64,000 nucleotides of DNA from Cytospora piceicola. Taxonomy: Eukaryota > Ascomycota > Sordariomycetes > Diaporthales > Cytosporaceae. The stretch's first letter is position 1; each line of letters begins with the position of its first letter. The DNA lies in contig JALQBC010000008.1 in the NCBI GenBank assembly GCA_023375675.1, positions 372,001-436,000 of the forward strand, given 5' to 3'. Positions 31,488 through 43,162 of the stretch are shown one piece after another. Position numbers and translations under genes: made by a program. The notes beneath the pieces were generated by a model. It was not told the origin of the DNA and searched no databases. It saw only the letters and a list, made by a program, of their open reading frames with translations.

Positions 31488-32611
31488 ATGTTGAGTACGA
31501 CCATGTACCCACCGCCCCAGAATACGGAAAATCTGGGCTGTGGGCCTCTGGTCATGGGCCTGACGTGGACCTTCACGGGCCTTGCCATCATTACCACGTT
31601 GTTGCGGTTGTACGTCCGCAGACGGATTGGTCCTCGCCTGGCCGTCGACGACTGGTTGATGCTCGGTGCCATGGTGAGTGATCTCCACTTATACTCGCTT
31701 CCTCCGTTGGACAGGCAGGTAAAGAGTCTGACGGTGTACAAATAGCTGCTCCAGCTCGTTGCTCAGATCTTCATTTCCGTCGCCTTCAAGTACGGATTGG
31801 GCAAGCACCGGTATGACTTCACTATAACAGACCAGCTTGTTACTGGGTCCAGCTGGGAGTGGTATTCAGTACCGCCGGAGCTTGTCTCGGCGATGTTTGG
31901 CTGCGTCTCTATTTGCATTCTTCTTGTCCGCCTGTTCGGCGTCCATGTCTGGTTCAGGCCATACGCCATCACTATCAGCACCTTCGGCGTCATGGCCAGC
32001 ATTCTCGTCTGCGTCTGCCTCTATTTCTCAAGGCATCCGCATGCATATTCGTGGAATCCGTACATTCCTGGCGCCACGGAATGGGACACTCACATCTTTC
32101 AGGATCTTACGTTCATCAGCCAGTGTAAGTTACTCCGCTCCTTGCAGGTGCCCGTTTTTTCCCACGGCTGATCATGGCTGACATGAGCGCAGCCTTCTAC
32201 ATTCTCGCCGACCTAACCCTCGTTGTCATTCCCATCTTCATCATCTGGAGGCTGAACATGGCCATGAGTCGCCGCCTCGGCTTGACTGCTTTGATGGCTT
32301 TCGAATTTTTTACCTGCAGCATGTCCATTATGAAGGGCATTTCGGCTATTAGCGGTCAAGAGGGGGCCGACACCACATACCCAGCTACGCTCAGCTTGCT
32401 CTGGGCCACTTCGGAGCAGGCCTGCGTCGTCTTCCTCGGTAATTTGGCTCCTCTCCGCCCCCTGTTCAAACTCGATATTCCCATATTGCGCAGTCTCTCT
32501 CAGTCCATAGCCTCTCTACTAGGCCGCTTGAGCTCGCAGGGCACTAGCAAACCCTCGGCGCCGAATAAACCACCGGCCGTTGTAATCCACAACGGAACCA
32601 CGACATCGTGA
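31488..32611 (+). CDS. Rhodopsin-domain (PTH11-type) integral membrane protein
   Basis: Three exons, 31488-31673, 31746-32124 and 32193-32611, with agreeing phases, give 327 aa. It has the fungal 'rhodopsin domain' multi-helix pattern: RLYVRRRIGPRLAVDDWLML after TM1, later helices such as VSAMFGCVSICILLVRLFGV, and AFYILADLTLVVIPIFIIWR before the cytosolic loop LNMAMSRRLG. These proteins sit in the plasma membrane and are often called PTH11-like receptors; ligand and role are unknown. The C-terminal tail is short (SSQGTSKPSAPNKPP). Start at 31488 (MLSTTMYPPPQN) chosen; an upstream in-frame Met at 31341 gives a non-family N-terminus. Confidence 0.82.
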
Positions 32612-33958
32612 TGAACTCGCACAAGCTGGGGCGCAGGGGGTACAACGGGTTTATGAAGTACACGGCAGCGGGTTGTATAATGATAGCGGCGTCAAGAGAC
32701 TGGTAGACGTCGGTCAGGTAAGACATACCGACGTCTTCACCGTCGCGTAAGCCGGCTCTGGTACGTCGCTTCCGGCGGAAAATGGTCCTGATGGTCCGCA
32801 TTGTCGCATGTGATTACTCTCTGAGCAATACTATGCTGCCCTGACGTTGAGCATGCTTGAGTATTGGTACTTTCAGAGGGCTTGAACAGGCAGATGTGAT
32901 GCAAAAATGTTTGGCTAGGCGGAGTTCGAGGATCGAAGACTGTACTGCAACCGAGGAAATTAAAAAAAACGTGTCAGTCCAGCATGATTTCGCAATACTG
33001 AAGGACTGAAAACCCAAATCTGGACTCGAAATAGTCAAACACTACCGCCCTTGCGCTTTGGAAATCGCAGGTGCTCATATAATCTTGTTGGCTTCAATGC
33101 CGGTCTTTTGTTTGGTACCAAGTTGCCGGGATACTTCTCAACATTCCTCTCACATGTACATGCATAACGAACCCGAGAATTATTGCAAGTATACCTACCA
33201 TCATGTTGCTAGAAGAGGAGCTTGAAAAGCTGCAACGAACATCTCGAAAATTTGCAAATTGCGGGGATTAATACCGTACAGCGCAAGCAATAAATCGGAT
33301 TTTCTCTCAGTTGTTCGTTCTTCCCACCACTACAACCTTGCTTCAAAGTATGTGATCAAACAGATACGCCTGAAAATTGACGATCGCGCTACCGCTGAGA
33401 AGCCGTGACCACACAGCTTGCCGACTAACAGGCTGGCTGGCTGGTTATATCTGACCTCCTTCATGGACGTCGAAATAAGGTTTCGCCAAGGTTGGGGTCA
33501 TACCGTAGAAGTGGCATTGGCCGCATGCTATCTTGACATTTCTCACCGGGGCTGGAGGATACCCCTGAGCGAATACGACGTTCCGGAGGTCTGATGGGTC
33601 CCTTACGTGTTCGTCGCTTTTAATAGGCTCGTATGGCCCACATCCCCAGTTCTTCCACAGATGGATCTCTCCTTCTAGCGCGTTTCATTTGCGTTGACAC
33701 GAAGACACCCCGGACTAAGGAATCGTGGGCCCGCAAATGTCATGGGACGACGTCTCTTCGATGAAATGACGGGCAGACGGGATCGTTTCGCTCCTCTTCT
33801 TCCCACATGTTAAATCGCCTCGACAGTCACAACCCTCCCTACTCTGGCCTTGCACCTTTGCTTTCTGGTGATGAACGAGTAGTTTACACAAGCACTACGA
33901 GGTGCTCCAGTGCTAAGGTTACCGATTCTTCCGAGTCCAGCTGACCTCGGACGACATC
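32612..33958. other. Intergenic, no gene seen
   Basis: 1.35 kb between two same-strand genes. Contains the promoter of the UstYa-like gene near 33958. No other feature recognised. Confidence 0.55.
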
Positions 33959-35014
33959 ATGGCCGACGATAAGCGACCTGCCCCAGTCGGCGTGCGCTTC
34001 GCAGAGCCAGACACAGAAGGACCCTTCCCCGAAAGGAATGAAACAGATGCCTTCATCGAGGACGAGAGGTCATCATTCGACTCGGATCGACCCTCCAAGA
34101 ATGCCACCGCCTCGCGGCTGAGCAAGAGCGCGATTATACCGTGGATCCTCACCTGCCTGTTCGCGTTGACCAGCTTCCTGCTTCTTCTCGAGCGCTATGG
34201 AATTCGAAAGTTCGGTACATATGAGGACAGGTTAGAAACAGACCTGAGTGCGTTATTATTTCCCACCGGCCAAGATCAATCCCTAACTTGAGCTATGCTA
34301 ACATTGACCTGGAACAGAGTCCCTGAGTCACGTACCGCTCGAAAGACGGCGATTCGTCGGCAGCCCCAAGTTTGACGAGAACGGCACAATGTACACGGAT
34401 CCGATTGATCCCGAGGCTGAGTGGCCGGAGAACCTAAGGCTATCGGGCGAGCCATCGGACAAGATCGATGAGAACTGGGACGATGTGCTCGAGGACCTGT
34501 ACTTCTCCGTCTCGGACTCAGAGGCGGAGGTAGCGTGGGGAGAGAGGAGACGCGAGTATGTCGATGAGGCCTATGGCGGATACACTGCAGCGCTGGATGT
34601 CTTCTACCAACTCCAATGCTTGGTACGTGAACAACTATCTTGACAAACTCCCAACGCTCGCTAACCAGGCAACAGAATCAACTTCGAAAAGCCATATACC
34701 CCGAATTCTACGACCACCATGATTTGCCTGGCGAGGTCGACAAGGCACACACGGACCACTGCATCGACAGCATCCGCCAGCACATCCAGTGCTATGGGAG
34801 CACCACCCTGGTCCCGACCAAGTGGAGGGAAGGGGCGAAGCGCCAGTACATCGACTCGAACCAGGAACATGTGTGCCGGGACTTTGGGTCCCTGCGCAAG
34901 TATGTGAAGAGGCGGAGACAAGGGGGCGACCTGTATGTCCCGCGAGACAAGAAGTTGCTCGGTATGGCAAAGGCGTGGGAGGAGGCATGGGAGGACACTG
35001 ATGCGCCTCACTGA
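33959..35014 (+). CDS. UstYa-like (DUF3328) oxidase-family protein
   Basis: Three exons, 33959-34247, 34318-34622 and 34676-35014, give 310 aa. Cytosolic N-terminus, one transmembrane helix (AIIPWILTCLFALTSFLLLL), then a lumenal domain. The two family histidine motifs are visible: HTDHCIDSIRQHIQC (HxxHC) and EHVCRDF (HxC). UstYa proteins carry out oxidative cyclisation or similar steps, best known in ustiloxin, phomopsin and other fungal peptide pathways. No RiPP precursor with repeated core peptides was recognised nearby, so its pathway is unknown. Its end is 117 bp from the end of a convergent amino-acid permease. Donor 34248 (GTGCGT) is weaker than most here but the join restores the frame. 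Confidence 0.83.
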
Positions 35015-35131
35015 GCCGGGATTTGGCACCACAACGGCTGTTAGGAGTGGGGATGTCGGAACTCCATGCGGTATACAGCTTGGGATGATACAATAAATTT
35101 AGCACTGTATGATACAATTGAATCATTACCC

Positions 35132-37702
35132 TCATACTGGATCCCTCTTCAGCTCTGATTTGTGCCACCTTTGCTCAAGCCGCTCTCGACGTATACAATA
35201 CTGTCCATCTATCCGTTCAGCCACAGGTCTCCTATCTATCACGAACGTCTCTTCGTCATCAGAAAGGCTCCTGGATGCTTTGTACACGCTCAACATCATC
35301 CAATATGGTACTCCGGCGGCAATGACCGAGACCGCCGCCGTGGGAATCACGTAGAAGGGAGGATCTTTGTTTATACCATCCGGAATCCACAGAGATATGA
35401 AGACATATGCGTTCACGGGCAAGACGAACAACGCGCATGCTGTGGTGGTCCAGTAGTGAAACCAGTAAGCTCGACCCTTCACTTGCCGGCCTCGCCATCG
35501 TAGACGATCTTCTGAGGTGCGCCGGTCATATGACGAGTTCTCTTGCTTCTCCGTTTCGAGGTACTCCTGATGCAACTCCTTGGCAATTGGAAAGTAGCTG
35601 CGAGTTTGTGTATACCCAATACTTCCTTGAGCCCCTGTCTCTTCTAGGTTTTGTTTTCTGCCGTGTAGATGATTCGTGAACGCGGTCCCTATCATCGAGA
35701 CACATAAGGTGCCCGTCAGGATGATAGGTATCGAAATGTCAATGACATATGAGTAAATTCCTGGGGTAGAGTCAGAACTGCTTCAATGTCGGACTATGGA
35801 TTGCTATGAGTGTGTATACCGAGTATGGTGCTATATGCAACCCTTGGATCTCTCATAGATGTCAGAGCGAGGATGAGTCCAACCGAAAAGACACAATGTA
35901 AAATCAGGGCGGGTATTGGACTTGATGCCATCGGGCTGTACAACGCCTTTTGACCATGGCCGCCGGTGCGTGCTCCTTTGAGTCTCTCGTCGAATTCTGG
36001 TATTGCATGAGCATGTTGTCCATTGCCCAGCATTCTCTTGGTAACGCGATCCACTGCCAGCTTGTCTAGCCATCTGCTGATATCCCAACCACGGACTATC
36101 TGGATGGAGTATTCGAAAAAGAAAACACCTTCTTTTGCAACTTCTTGTTTCACTGGATATGATTATTAGCAACAGTCCATTTGAATGGCCTGGACCGCCT
36201 ACCTCTGGCTGCGGTGAAGGTGGTCACCAGGATATTCCCCAAACTCGAAAAGGCACAAATGGAGTTGACCAGCCTCGCAGAACTCGGTTCGGACTTGATA
36301 AGGGTATAGAAAAAATGCACTATCACATAATTCGGTTCCTCGTGCGCCCACAGGTTCGATATTTCCTGATCTTGAATCCACATCTGAAAGCATAATCTGT
36401 CAGTCGCAATCAACACAGCTTCAGCAGATCTTCACTCACAAAACAGACATTTACAACAACATAAAGGGTCGCAACAGCCAGGACGGTGAGGATCACAGTT
36501 GCTCGAAATTTCCTTGGTGCCATTCGGACCTCCCCGAAGACCTGGATTGGCGACTGTCAGCCTCTGAACCAAGCACGTCTTTCCGAAGGGAGTCAGGCGG
36601 CCTCTTACATAGTTGGCTTGATTCCACCCGCCATAGGAGAACACGACATACAAAAGTGAGACTCCGTATTGTCTTGCTTCAGTGTCGTCATGGGAGTAAC
36701 TGAAGTTTTTGGAATTGCCTTTGTTGTGGGCGGCTGCCACGAACGCGAATATGATGATAGAGACCATGATTAGTATCTTTGCAACGGCAAAGACGTTGTT
36801 GATCCGGATTCCCCATTTTCGCCACATGGCATGAACGAAGCAGACTGTAACGGATGAGCCTATGGCGACAGCTGTGACCTGGAACCTATACGCCATCGAG
36901 TAAATGTCATCGTTGCCTAAAGATTTACCATCAGAATCATATTTGTCATTCCCTCGTCCACAAAGTTGCAGAAGATTGATGGCGAAGGCGATGCAATTTG
37001 CCGCAGCATTCCCAAGAAGAATAAAAATCATTCCAAACAGACAGCTGATAAGGAACCTGACCCTCTTGAGAATCTCTGTCAGATAGATGAGTTCACCCCC
37101 ACTATGAAGGTTAGAGACCGCATTGAGTCAAAAAGGTGGGAACCTGTGGCCTACTTCATCGGCAGATGTGCCCTGGTCCATCCGCCACGGGTCCTCATAG
37201 GAAGCTTTGGGAGCGCAGTCGCCAGCTCGGCGTAGATGAGTGTTGATGCTAAAGCTGCCAAGCCGCCCACTGCCCACATGATGAGAGCTACTCTCACATT
37301 GGGGCAGTACTTCAAAGTCGTAGTCGGTGTAAGAAACACACCGGTGCCTGGAAGCTGTCAGGCCACTGCAAAGACGTCAGGGTGTCACCACGCCAGCAGA
37401 ATGGGAACCTACCGATCATCCTCTGTATAATAATGCAGGAAATGTCAAATCCTCCAAGGCCTATCAGATTCACGTCTCGGCCATCGTATACTGGCGGGTT
37501 CTCCTCAGTCTCTAGAATAGCAGGCTGTTCTATAGTGTCAGCGTCTGGAAGTGGAGGGTCAAGGTGTGCGAGAGTAGAGCCTCACAGTCGGGGACATCTC
37601 GATCGTCGCAGTCTCAGTGTCCGCTTTGCTGGCCGTGAATTCGTAACGAACGGGCGCTACCGCACGGGAATACCAACTTGAAGTTTCCTTCGACTTTGGC
37701 AT
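35132..37702 (-). CDS. Amino-acid permease, LAT/Mup1-type, with one absent splice donor
   Basis: Exons: 37702-37586, 37524-37413, 37347-~37206, 37101-36609, 36541-36440, 36383-36203, 36152-35820, 35760-35132; about 702 aa if all are joined. APC-superfamily signatures: FDISCIIIQRMIGTGVFLTP in helix 1, ALASTLIYAELATALPK in helix 2-3, then GGELIYLTEILKRV, YVVFSYGGWNQANYVFGEVR and RKFRATVILTVLAVATLY. Likely a plasma-membrane importer of neutral amino acids or methionine. All introns are GT-AG except that after ALPK, where no GT is available: the sequence reads CCAAAGCTTCCTATGAGG. A GC-AG intron at 37205-37102 is the only phase-compatible guess. The gene may therefore be inactive, or use a non-canonical donor, or carry a sequencing error. 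Confidence 0.75.
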
Positions 37703-38094
37703 CTTTGGAATTGCTCAATTCGGTGAGCTACAATATGCCACGGTGCGCAAGAAGTGTGTGGTCCGGAGGTCGTTGAATGTCGCTACTGCCCGTTGAAGTT
37801 GAGAGGAGAAATATTGACACTTTGGGAATTTTTAAGGCCGCCATGCATTTCAGCACATGCGGCTTTCCGAAAAAAAGAGCATATTGGTTACATGTTGGCG
37901 TACAGGAGCCTCCCATAATCCAATGCAACCATGGGTATCATTGCGTGGCGTTTCTGTGTGCCCTCAGCCAGGCATCCCCTCAACCCATCGGGTGGAATCT
38001 GCCTGGGAGCCTCGCCGTCAAACAATAAAATGAGAAGATAACAGAAAGCTCAAAGCCTCCGGGTGCCACGAGGTGTTGTTGAACACATTCATCT
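37703..38094. promoter_or_regulatory. Divergent intergenic region, permease / unknown gene
   Basis: 392 bp between two divergent starts. No motif identified; the start of the downstream gene is uncertain, so part of this may be coding. Confidence 0.4.
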
Positions 38095-40577
38095 ATGGCT
38101 TTAGTCTTCAAATCGGCACAGGACCATGCTGACGATTTGCTGCGGCTGCTTAGTGAGTCAACCGTCAAACACTGCGCTCCCCCATTCTACAATGCGTTAG
38201 ACCGGAACGCGGATTCCTGACCTGCATCTACCTGCAGATCCCCAGATGTTGTTGGCCTACAAGCTACACAAGCTTCGAGACGCATTGCGGACCCTGCAAG
38301 CCGTTCTACCCTACTGCTATGTGCAACAATATGATGGCTCCCACGCGGGCGAGGAGCGTGATCTTCAAGATACCGCTCTGACTGAAATATTCGAACACAT
38401 GACCAAGACGCTAAAAACTATTCGCTCTTTTCTGGGCAATGATGATGACAAAAGTCTACCGGAAAAAGAAAGACAGGACTTTCTAGACCACTTAGAGATT
38501 GACCGCATCCTGGTCTTGGCATTAGTCGGCTCCATACCATTGTAGGAACCCTCCAGTCTGTATGAGAATACGGTCTCTATACTGACAGCGGTTTCTCAGT
38601 GATCAAGATATCAACTTCAATGTTGCCGAAGCCTTCGATCCCGGTCAACGTACGCGCATTGCCGAACGATATCTAGCTTACATCAAGGCCGAGGGCAAAA
38701 GCAGAAGACGCCATGTCAACGAGTCGCACATCATCCAAAGCCAACACTCGAGTCAAGGACTGAACAAATCGTCCTCGTCGTCTTTGGGGTCAGTCAGTGG
38801 CAATAAGTCTCAGTGGGAGGTTTTGCAAGAGGCCGTGCATAAATTTGCACGTAGCGAACCAACACAACACTTCGGAGCGTCCTGGACACCCCTCTCATCC
38901 CTTGTTATGTCGGTCAAGTATATGTGCTTCGCAAAGCGCAAATTGGGTGACCAGCGGTCCTTGCCGTATCTCATCCTCTCTGGTGTCCATATCCTCAAGT
39001 CGAAGCAATACTACCTCGCTTTGTCGCGGGATCCCCTACCTGGCCCCTCGAGGTCACTTGGCCACTTGCTTCGCAGGCTAGCTGTGCAGCTGGAAATAGT
39101 CAGTAAACTCTCCTGAACTACTTATTGATCGACCAGACCAATTCTCATGCATGTTCACCAGGAGCTCTTCCATCAGTTGTCTGACTTCCGGCTTGATAAC
39201 GTGCCACAGAGTGCTGATCCACAACTTTTCAGCACCATCCCAGGAGACGAAAGACATTGCGAAGCAGAAAGGACGACTTTACACCTGTACGTGAACATGT
39301 TTGCTTTAACCCACCCCCACCCCTCCACTCTTGACTTATCTTTGCTTCTTCAATCTCTCGTTGGTGTGGATTCCCGTGATTAACGGGAGACAGAATCCTT
39401 GACCAGCCAGATCAGACTTTGATTTTGGCCAAGACCAAGAGACCCGAAGACTCCGAGGAGTCCGTCGCTCTGAAGATCTCAAGTCACACTGACGCAGATG
39501 AAATTGTGGAATACTTCTATCCAAATATGTAAGCTTTGGGAGCCAATTGTTTGCAACAACACGTCTAATACAGCTATCTTTCAGCCACAAGAGATCATGC
39601 GTCCTGTACCTCGGAGGTCAAGCCACCAGTTCAACAGCCAATGGTTCTAGTTCGACAGCCAATGCTTCAGCAGCCAAGGGTACGATAGATAAATGGGAGT
39701 TCTTCCTCCGTAATATGAATTACACTTCCACCGCGCCAAAACGGATACCATTTCTCAGTCTCGAAGACTGGTCCCAAGCGCTCTTGTCTATTTCAAGTTT
39801 CCGTGTCTACGGCTCCTCGTTAGTCTTGTCATTTTTCCTCATCATTTCCAGCTACATGTACACACCCTGATGCTTACTATTTGCCGCAGTCCTCGGGTTC
39901 GACTTGGGATCCGGAGGAGAGCCAGGCGTATGTTGGAAAGAACTGATGAAGAACCCCCATGGATGACCGGTAAACTCCAAGTCTGGAGGCATCAGACCCG
40001 TGAGTGGCCGTTGAAGGTTTGCTATCTAAATAACCTAGACTGACTGCTACCAACAAATTACAGGGGATGCACCTCCTTTAGCTGTTCTTATATCCGACGA
40101 AATACCATCAACATTGGGCATGATGGCCGACAAGGGCGAAAGTGTACTCACTCTTGGGTGTTAGTGGTCGATGATTGCCAAAATGCTTCATTAGCTGACA
40201 AATACCTCGCATTTAGGTAATATGGACCCTGAAACAATCTTGAAAAAGCCGATCGAATGCCGATCTTGCCATGGTGGCTCTCAGTGCTGTCACTTTACGG
40301 TAAAAGCACCAAGGATGGGTTATCTCGTCGTGTCCGGATCAAGGCAATACCAAGAACCACGGCCATACAGCGAGGGTGGACTGACTATAGCATCATTTGA
40401 GTTCTGTACCCTCAAAGGTAAGGGCATCAAATGTGGAAAGCCCTTGCAGTCTATAGAATCGCTAATATCTTCGCAGAGAAGCAAGCATTTTCTCATACAC
40501 TGTTGAATATCATCAATAGTTACAAGGCGGACAAGTCTCACCATCGGAAAAAATGGAATCTGGAGGTACATGGATGA
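38095..40577 (+). CDS. Unrecognised ten-exon gene
   Basis: Exons 38095-38152, 38238-38541, 38600-39098, 39162-39286, 39394-39528, 39585-39818, 39890-39999, 40064-40141, 40217-40417 and 40477-40577 give 614 aa. All nine introns are GT-AG, 56-107 nt, and all phases agree, which argues for a real gene. I do not recognise the family. Features: helical N-terminal region (AYKLHKLRDALRTLQAVL; TEIFEHMTKTLKTIRSFLG), a Ser-rich linker, a central mixed region (ASWTPLSSLVMSVKYMCF; DQPDQTLILAKTKRPEDSEE), a basic patch (RVRLGIRRRARRML), and a cysteine/histidine cluster CRSCHGGSQCCHF near the C-terminus. No signal peptide or membrane helix is obvious. It lies beside a hydrolase/STAND pair. The start exon is short and the donor at 40142 (GTGTAC) is weak, so ends may shift. 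Confidence 0.65.
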
Positions 40578-40779
40578 ATACATACCAAAGAAGAGATGAG
40601 ACGCCAGATATATAGAGGTAAATGGTTATTCACAGGAGACCAATCACTAGATAGCACAGCATTATAGAACAAGATGAGGATGATTACTTGTATTACGAGC
40701 TGGTCGTGACTATTGTTGGATCGACCACGTCCGGAGGCGCATTGCACTCAAATTTAAACCTCGGCACCACTCTACCGAT

Positions 40780-42597
40780 TCAAGACTGATCTCTGTAAAC
40801 AATGTTTTTCACGTCCTTCTTGAAATCCTCAGCCACACTCTCCTGTGAACCTTGTAGTCCATTGGATTCTCTCTTGTGCCCTCGTAAGCCCTCGATAGGC
40901 TGCATCATTCGTAATAGAACCTGATAGGTAGTAATATACGCGGGATCAGCGCGATTCGAGAACTTGACCAATTCCGAGTGGTTGTAGGGAAGATAGTAGA
41001 CTTCCTCCTCCCCTGATGGCTCACGACCTTCAACCATAAGTACCGGGCTTGCTTCAGAGTCCTTAATAATATGGTTAGCAGCTACAATCTTTCCATGAAG
41101 CAGGATTACATACCAGTCTATTCCCGGTGGGGTTAGTCTCGTAGAAGTAGACGAGTTTCAGGTTGTTGGAAAAAAGCCCGAATTGATCGGCAAGGTTTTT
41201 CAAGTAATCAGATGGTTTCTCATCTTCTCCAATGCAGAGGTCCTGTATCAAATTACGATTGGGTTGTTTTTCGACCGCGTGTCGCAGGGCTTCATTCTTC
41301 AGACCGTGTATTGGGACACCATATCCCAACAATCCTACGGAAACCTTGATCAAGTTAGGTTCTCCAGTCCTTGACAAGGCCTTTACCAAATACGTCAGCA
41401 TTGCAGCCTCGGTTTGGATCATCAAACTCTTTACTTACCTCTTGAATGACTAGTCCACCCATGCTTTGGCCTATCCATATTATAGGGCGGTCTTTTCTTG
41501 TCTGCGAGCAAACAGTTAACACGTATTCGTGGTCTAGGAGTGCATGGTGGTTTACAGAGGTGAGGTTTCTAAAATTATCAATCGACCTGCGGCAAGTTGT
41601 TGCGATATGAAAGATTGTTTGACTGCTGAGCCCCGATCGCTCCGTGTGTTTGTCGATGACGGAAGAGTCGTATCCATAAAGCATGACCCTCGACCGCGGA
41701 ATTGGTTCTTTGAGATAATCTCGCAACCACATCTCATCTCCCTGTGGCGCTCGAAATGTGCCAAACGCATTAGTGCCCAAACCTTCGACCGCAATAATGC
41801 TGTCGGGAGTGGTGGTTAGCATTAGGCGACCCAGCCAAATCAAGGAATGTTTCGATAAGACTCACTCGACAAGAGGCTCCTCGTGCTCATATAATGGCGT
41901 GATATCCATGAAATTAGTATCATAGTTGAGGTTATGTTTCCCTCGGAGCTCCTTTTTGGAAAGGTTGGAATCGCGAACCAATTGTTTGAGCCACTTGTTG
42001 ACCAGTGTCGGGAATGTGACAGTTGCTGTGAGACTTTTGTCAAGGTTTCGAACAAGACTATGGACATTCGCATTGGCCGTGAAAAGATGTTGTAGCTCTT
42101 CCTTCAGTTCAAGTCGAGACCAACTGAGTGGAACGCGTGAGACGCGGATTGTGTCTGGCCTGACAGTTTCATTGGGCAGTAGTGGTCCTGTTTTATTTAG
42201 GATTGACATAGAATTAGCCTTCGTCAATTAATATTGAGCATGGACAGTTTTAGACTTACCTGGTTCCCGCCGCAGACGAACGGCGCTGGCCCACAAGCCA
42301 CACATTGTCTCGAGGTGCTAATATGCCTTTAGTATCAAGCTATGCCAGCCCATCCCAGTCAGCATCAGCAAATTGCCTTACAAACTGCTCCTCAGCATCT
42401 AGGAGTCGGGAAAAGCGCGCAATGTAGGCATCTTGCTCCACTGAAACTTCGACACTTTCGCCGAGGTAGTTCTGAACTAGACCTTGGATGTCTCGACTAT
42501 CCAGACCTGGGCTATGTCGGCACAGCCAAACGGCGGCTCCTCCTGTACGGGCAGATGTTTCTTGGCCCGCAGCTGTGGAGCCCGAAAGACTAGACAT
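40780..42597 (-). CDS. SesB-like alpha/beta serine hydrolase
   Basis: Seven exons, 42597-42382, 42317-42260, 42187-41866, 41799-41556, 41501-41439, 41380-41114 and 41061-40780, all GT-AG with consistent phases, give 483 aa. The middle carries the lipase-type core: AVEGLGTNAFGTFRAPQG (oxyanion/HG region), WLRDYLKEPIPRSRVMLYGY, and IIWIGQSMGGLVIQE with the nucleophile Ser in GQSMGG. PYNHSELVKFSNRADPAY holds the probable catalytic His. This matches the SesB/DUF676-like hydrolases that stand alone or as N-terminal domains of fungal STAND receptors. Upstream of the core is an RRM-like stretch (DTIRVSRVPLSWSRLELKEE ... DITPLYEHEEPLVD), common in this group. The C-terminus after the His is short and charged, with no NACHT or repeats. 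It starts 565 bp from a divergent NACHT-TPR gene. Function in heterokaryon or xenorecognition is inference. Confidence 0.82.
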
Positions 42598-43162
42598 TGT
42601 GGTCCAATCGACGGGTGTGGATTCTCGATGGAACGCAGTAGGTCAACGTAGCAGAACAGACGAATCGTCAGGCATAGAGGCACATCTGCCAATCTGTCGA
42701 CCTAGGTGTCTACTGTGTAATTAGTGCTGCTGTGCAACGTGCTGAGCCACTAATTTATATACAAGGACTAGAGACGAGACATTGCAGTCGGGTAGTCCTA
42801 ACACAGAGAGGAGAGTCAGCCCTGAATTTCCTGCATGACCGCATGGCTGGAGTGACTGCATAGCATGTGCATCTATTATTGGTCTAGATATATGCGCCGC
42901 AGCACCGGTGAGCTTGGATCACCGCCTCAAAACCACACTTCTGTAAGTAGGTGCATGAGTATTCCAGGAATATGCAGGAATACATCAGGGCGGATAATGA
43001 TGATCCGGATAAATTACAAGAGCCTACACTCAAGTTGGGCACGCGCTCCAGTCTTGTAGATCCTCCGAGTCTGCCTTGTACGACATCTTACCTTTATAGT
43101 GCATTCCTGGTACTCTTGATGCAAAGCAGAGTTGGACTCTTGACTTTCCAGATACCTCGAAC
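42598..43162. promoter_or_regulatory. Divergent promoter, SesB-like hydrolase / NACHT-TPR gene
   Basis: 565 bp shared between the two starts; co-regulation is possible. No defined operator seen. Confidence 0.45.

Noticed and set aside
37101..37207. Canonical intron using GTGGCG near 37198 in the permease
   Set aside because: The phase does not match the acceptor before GGELIYL and would add residues (LPMRT) absent from the family.
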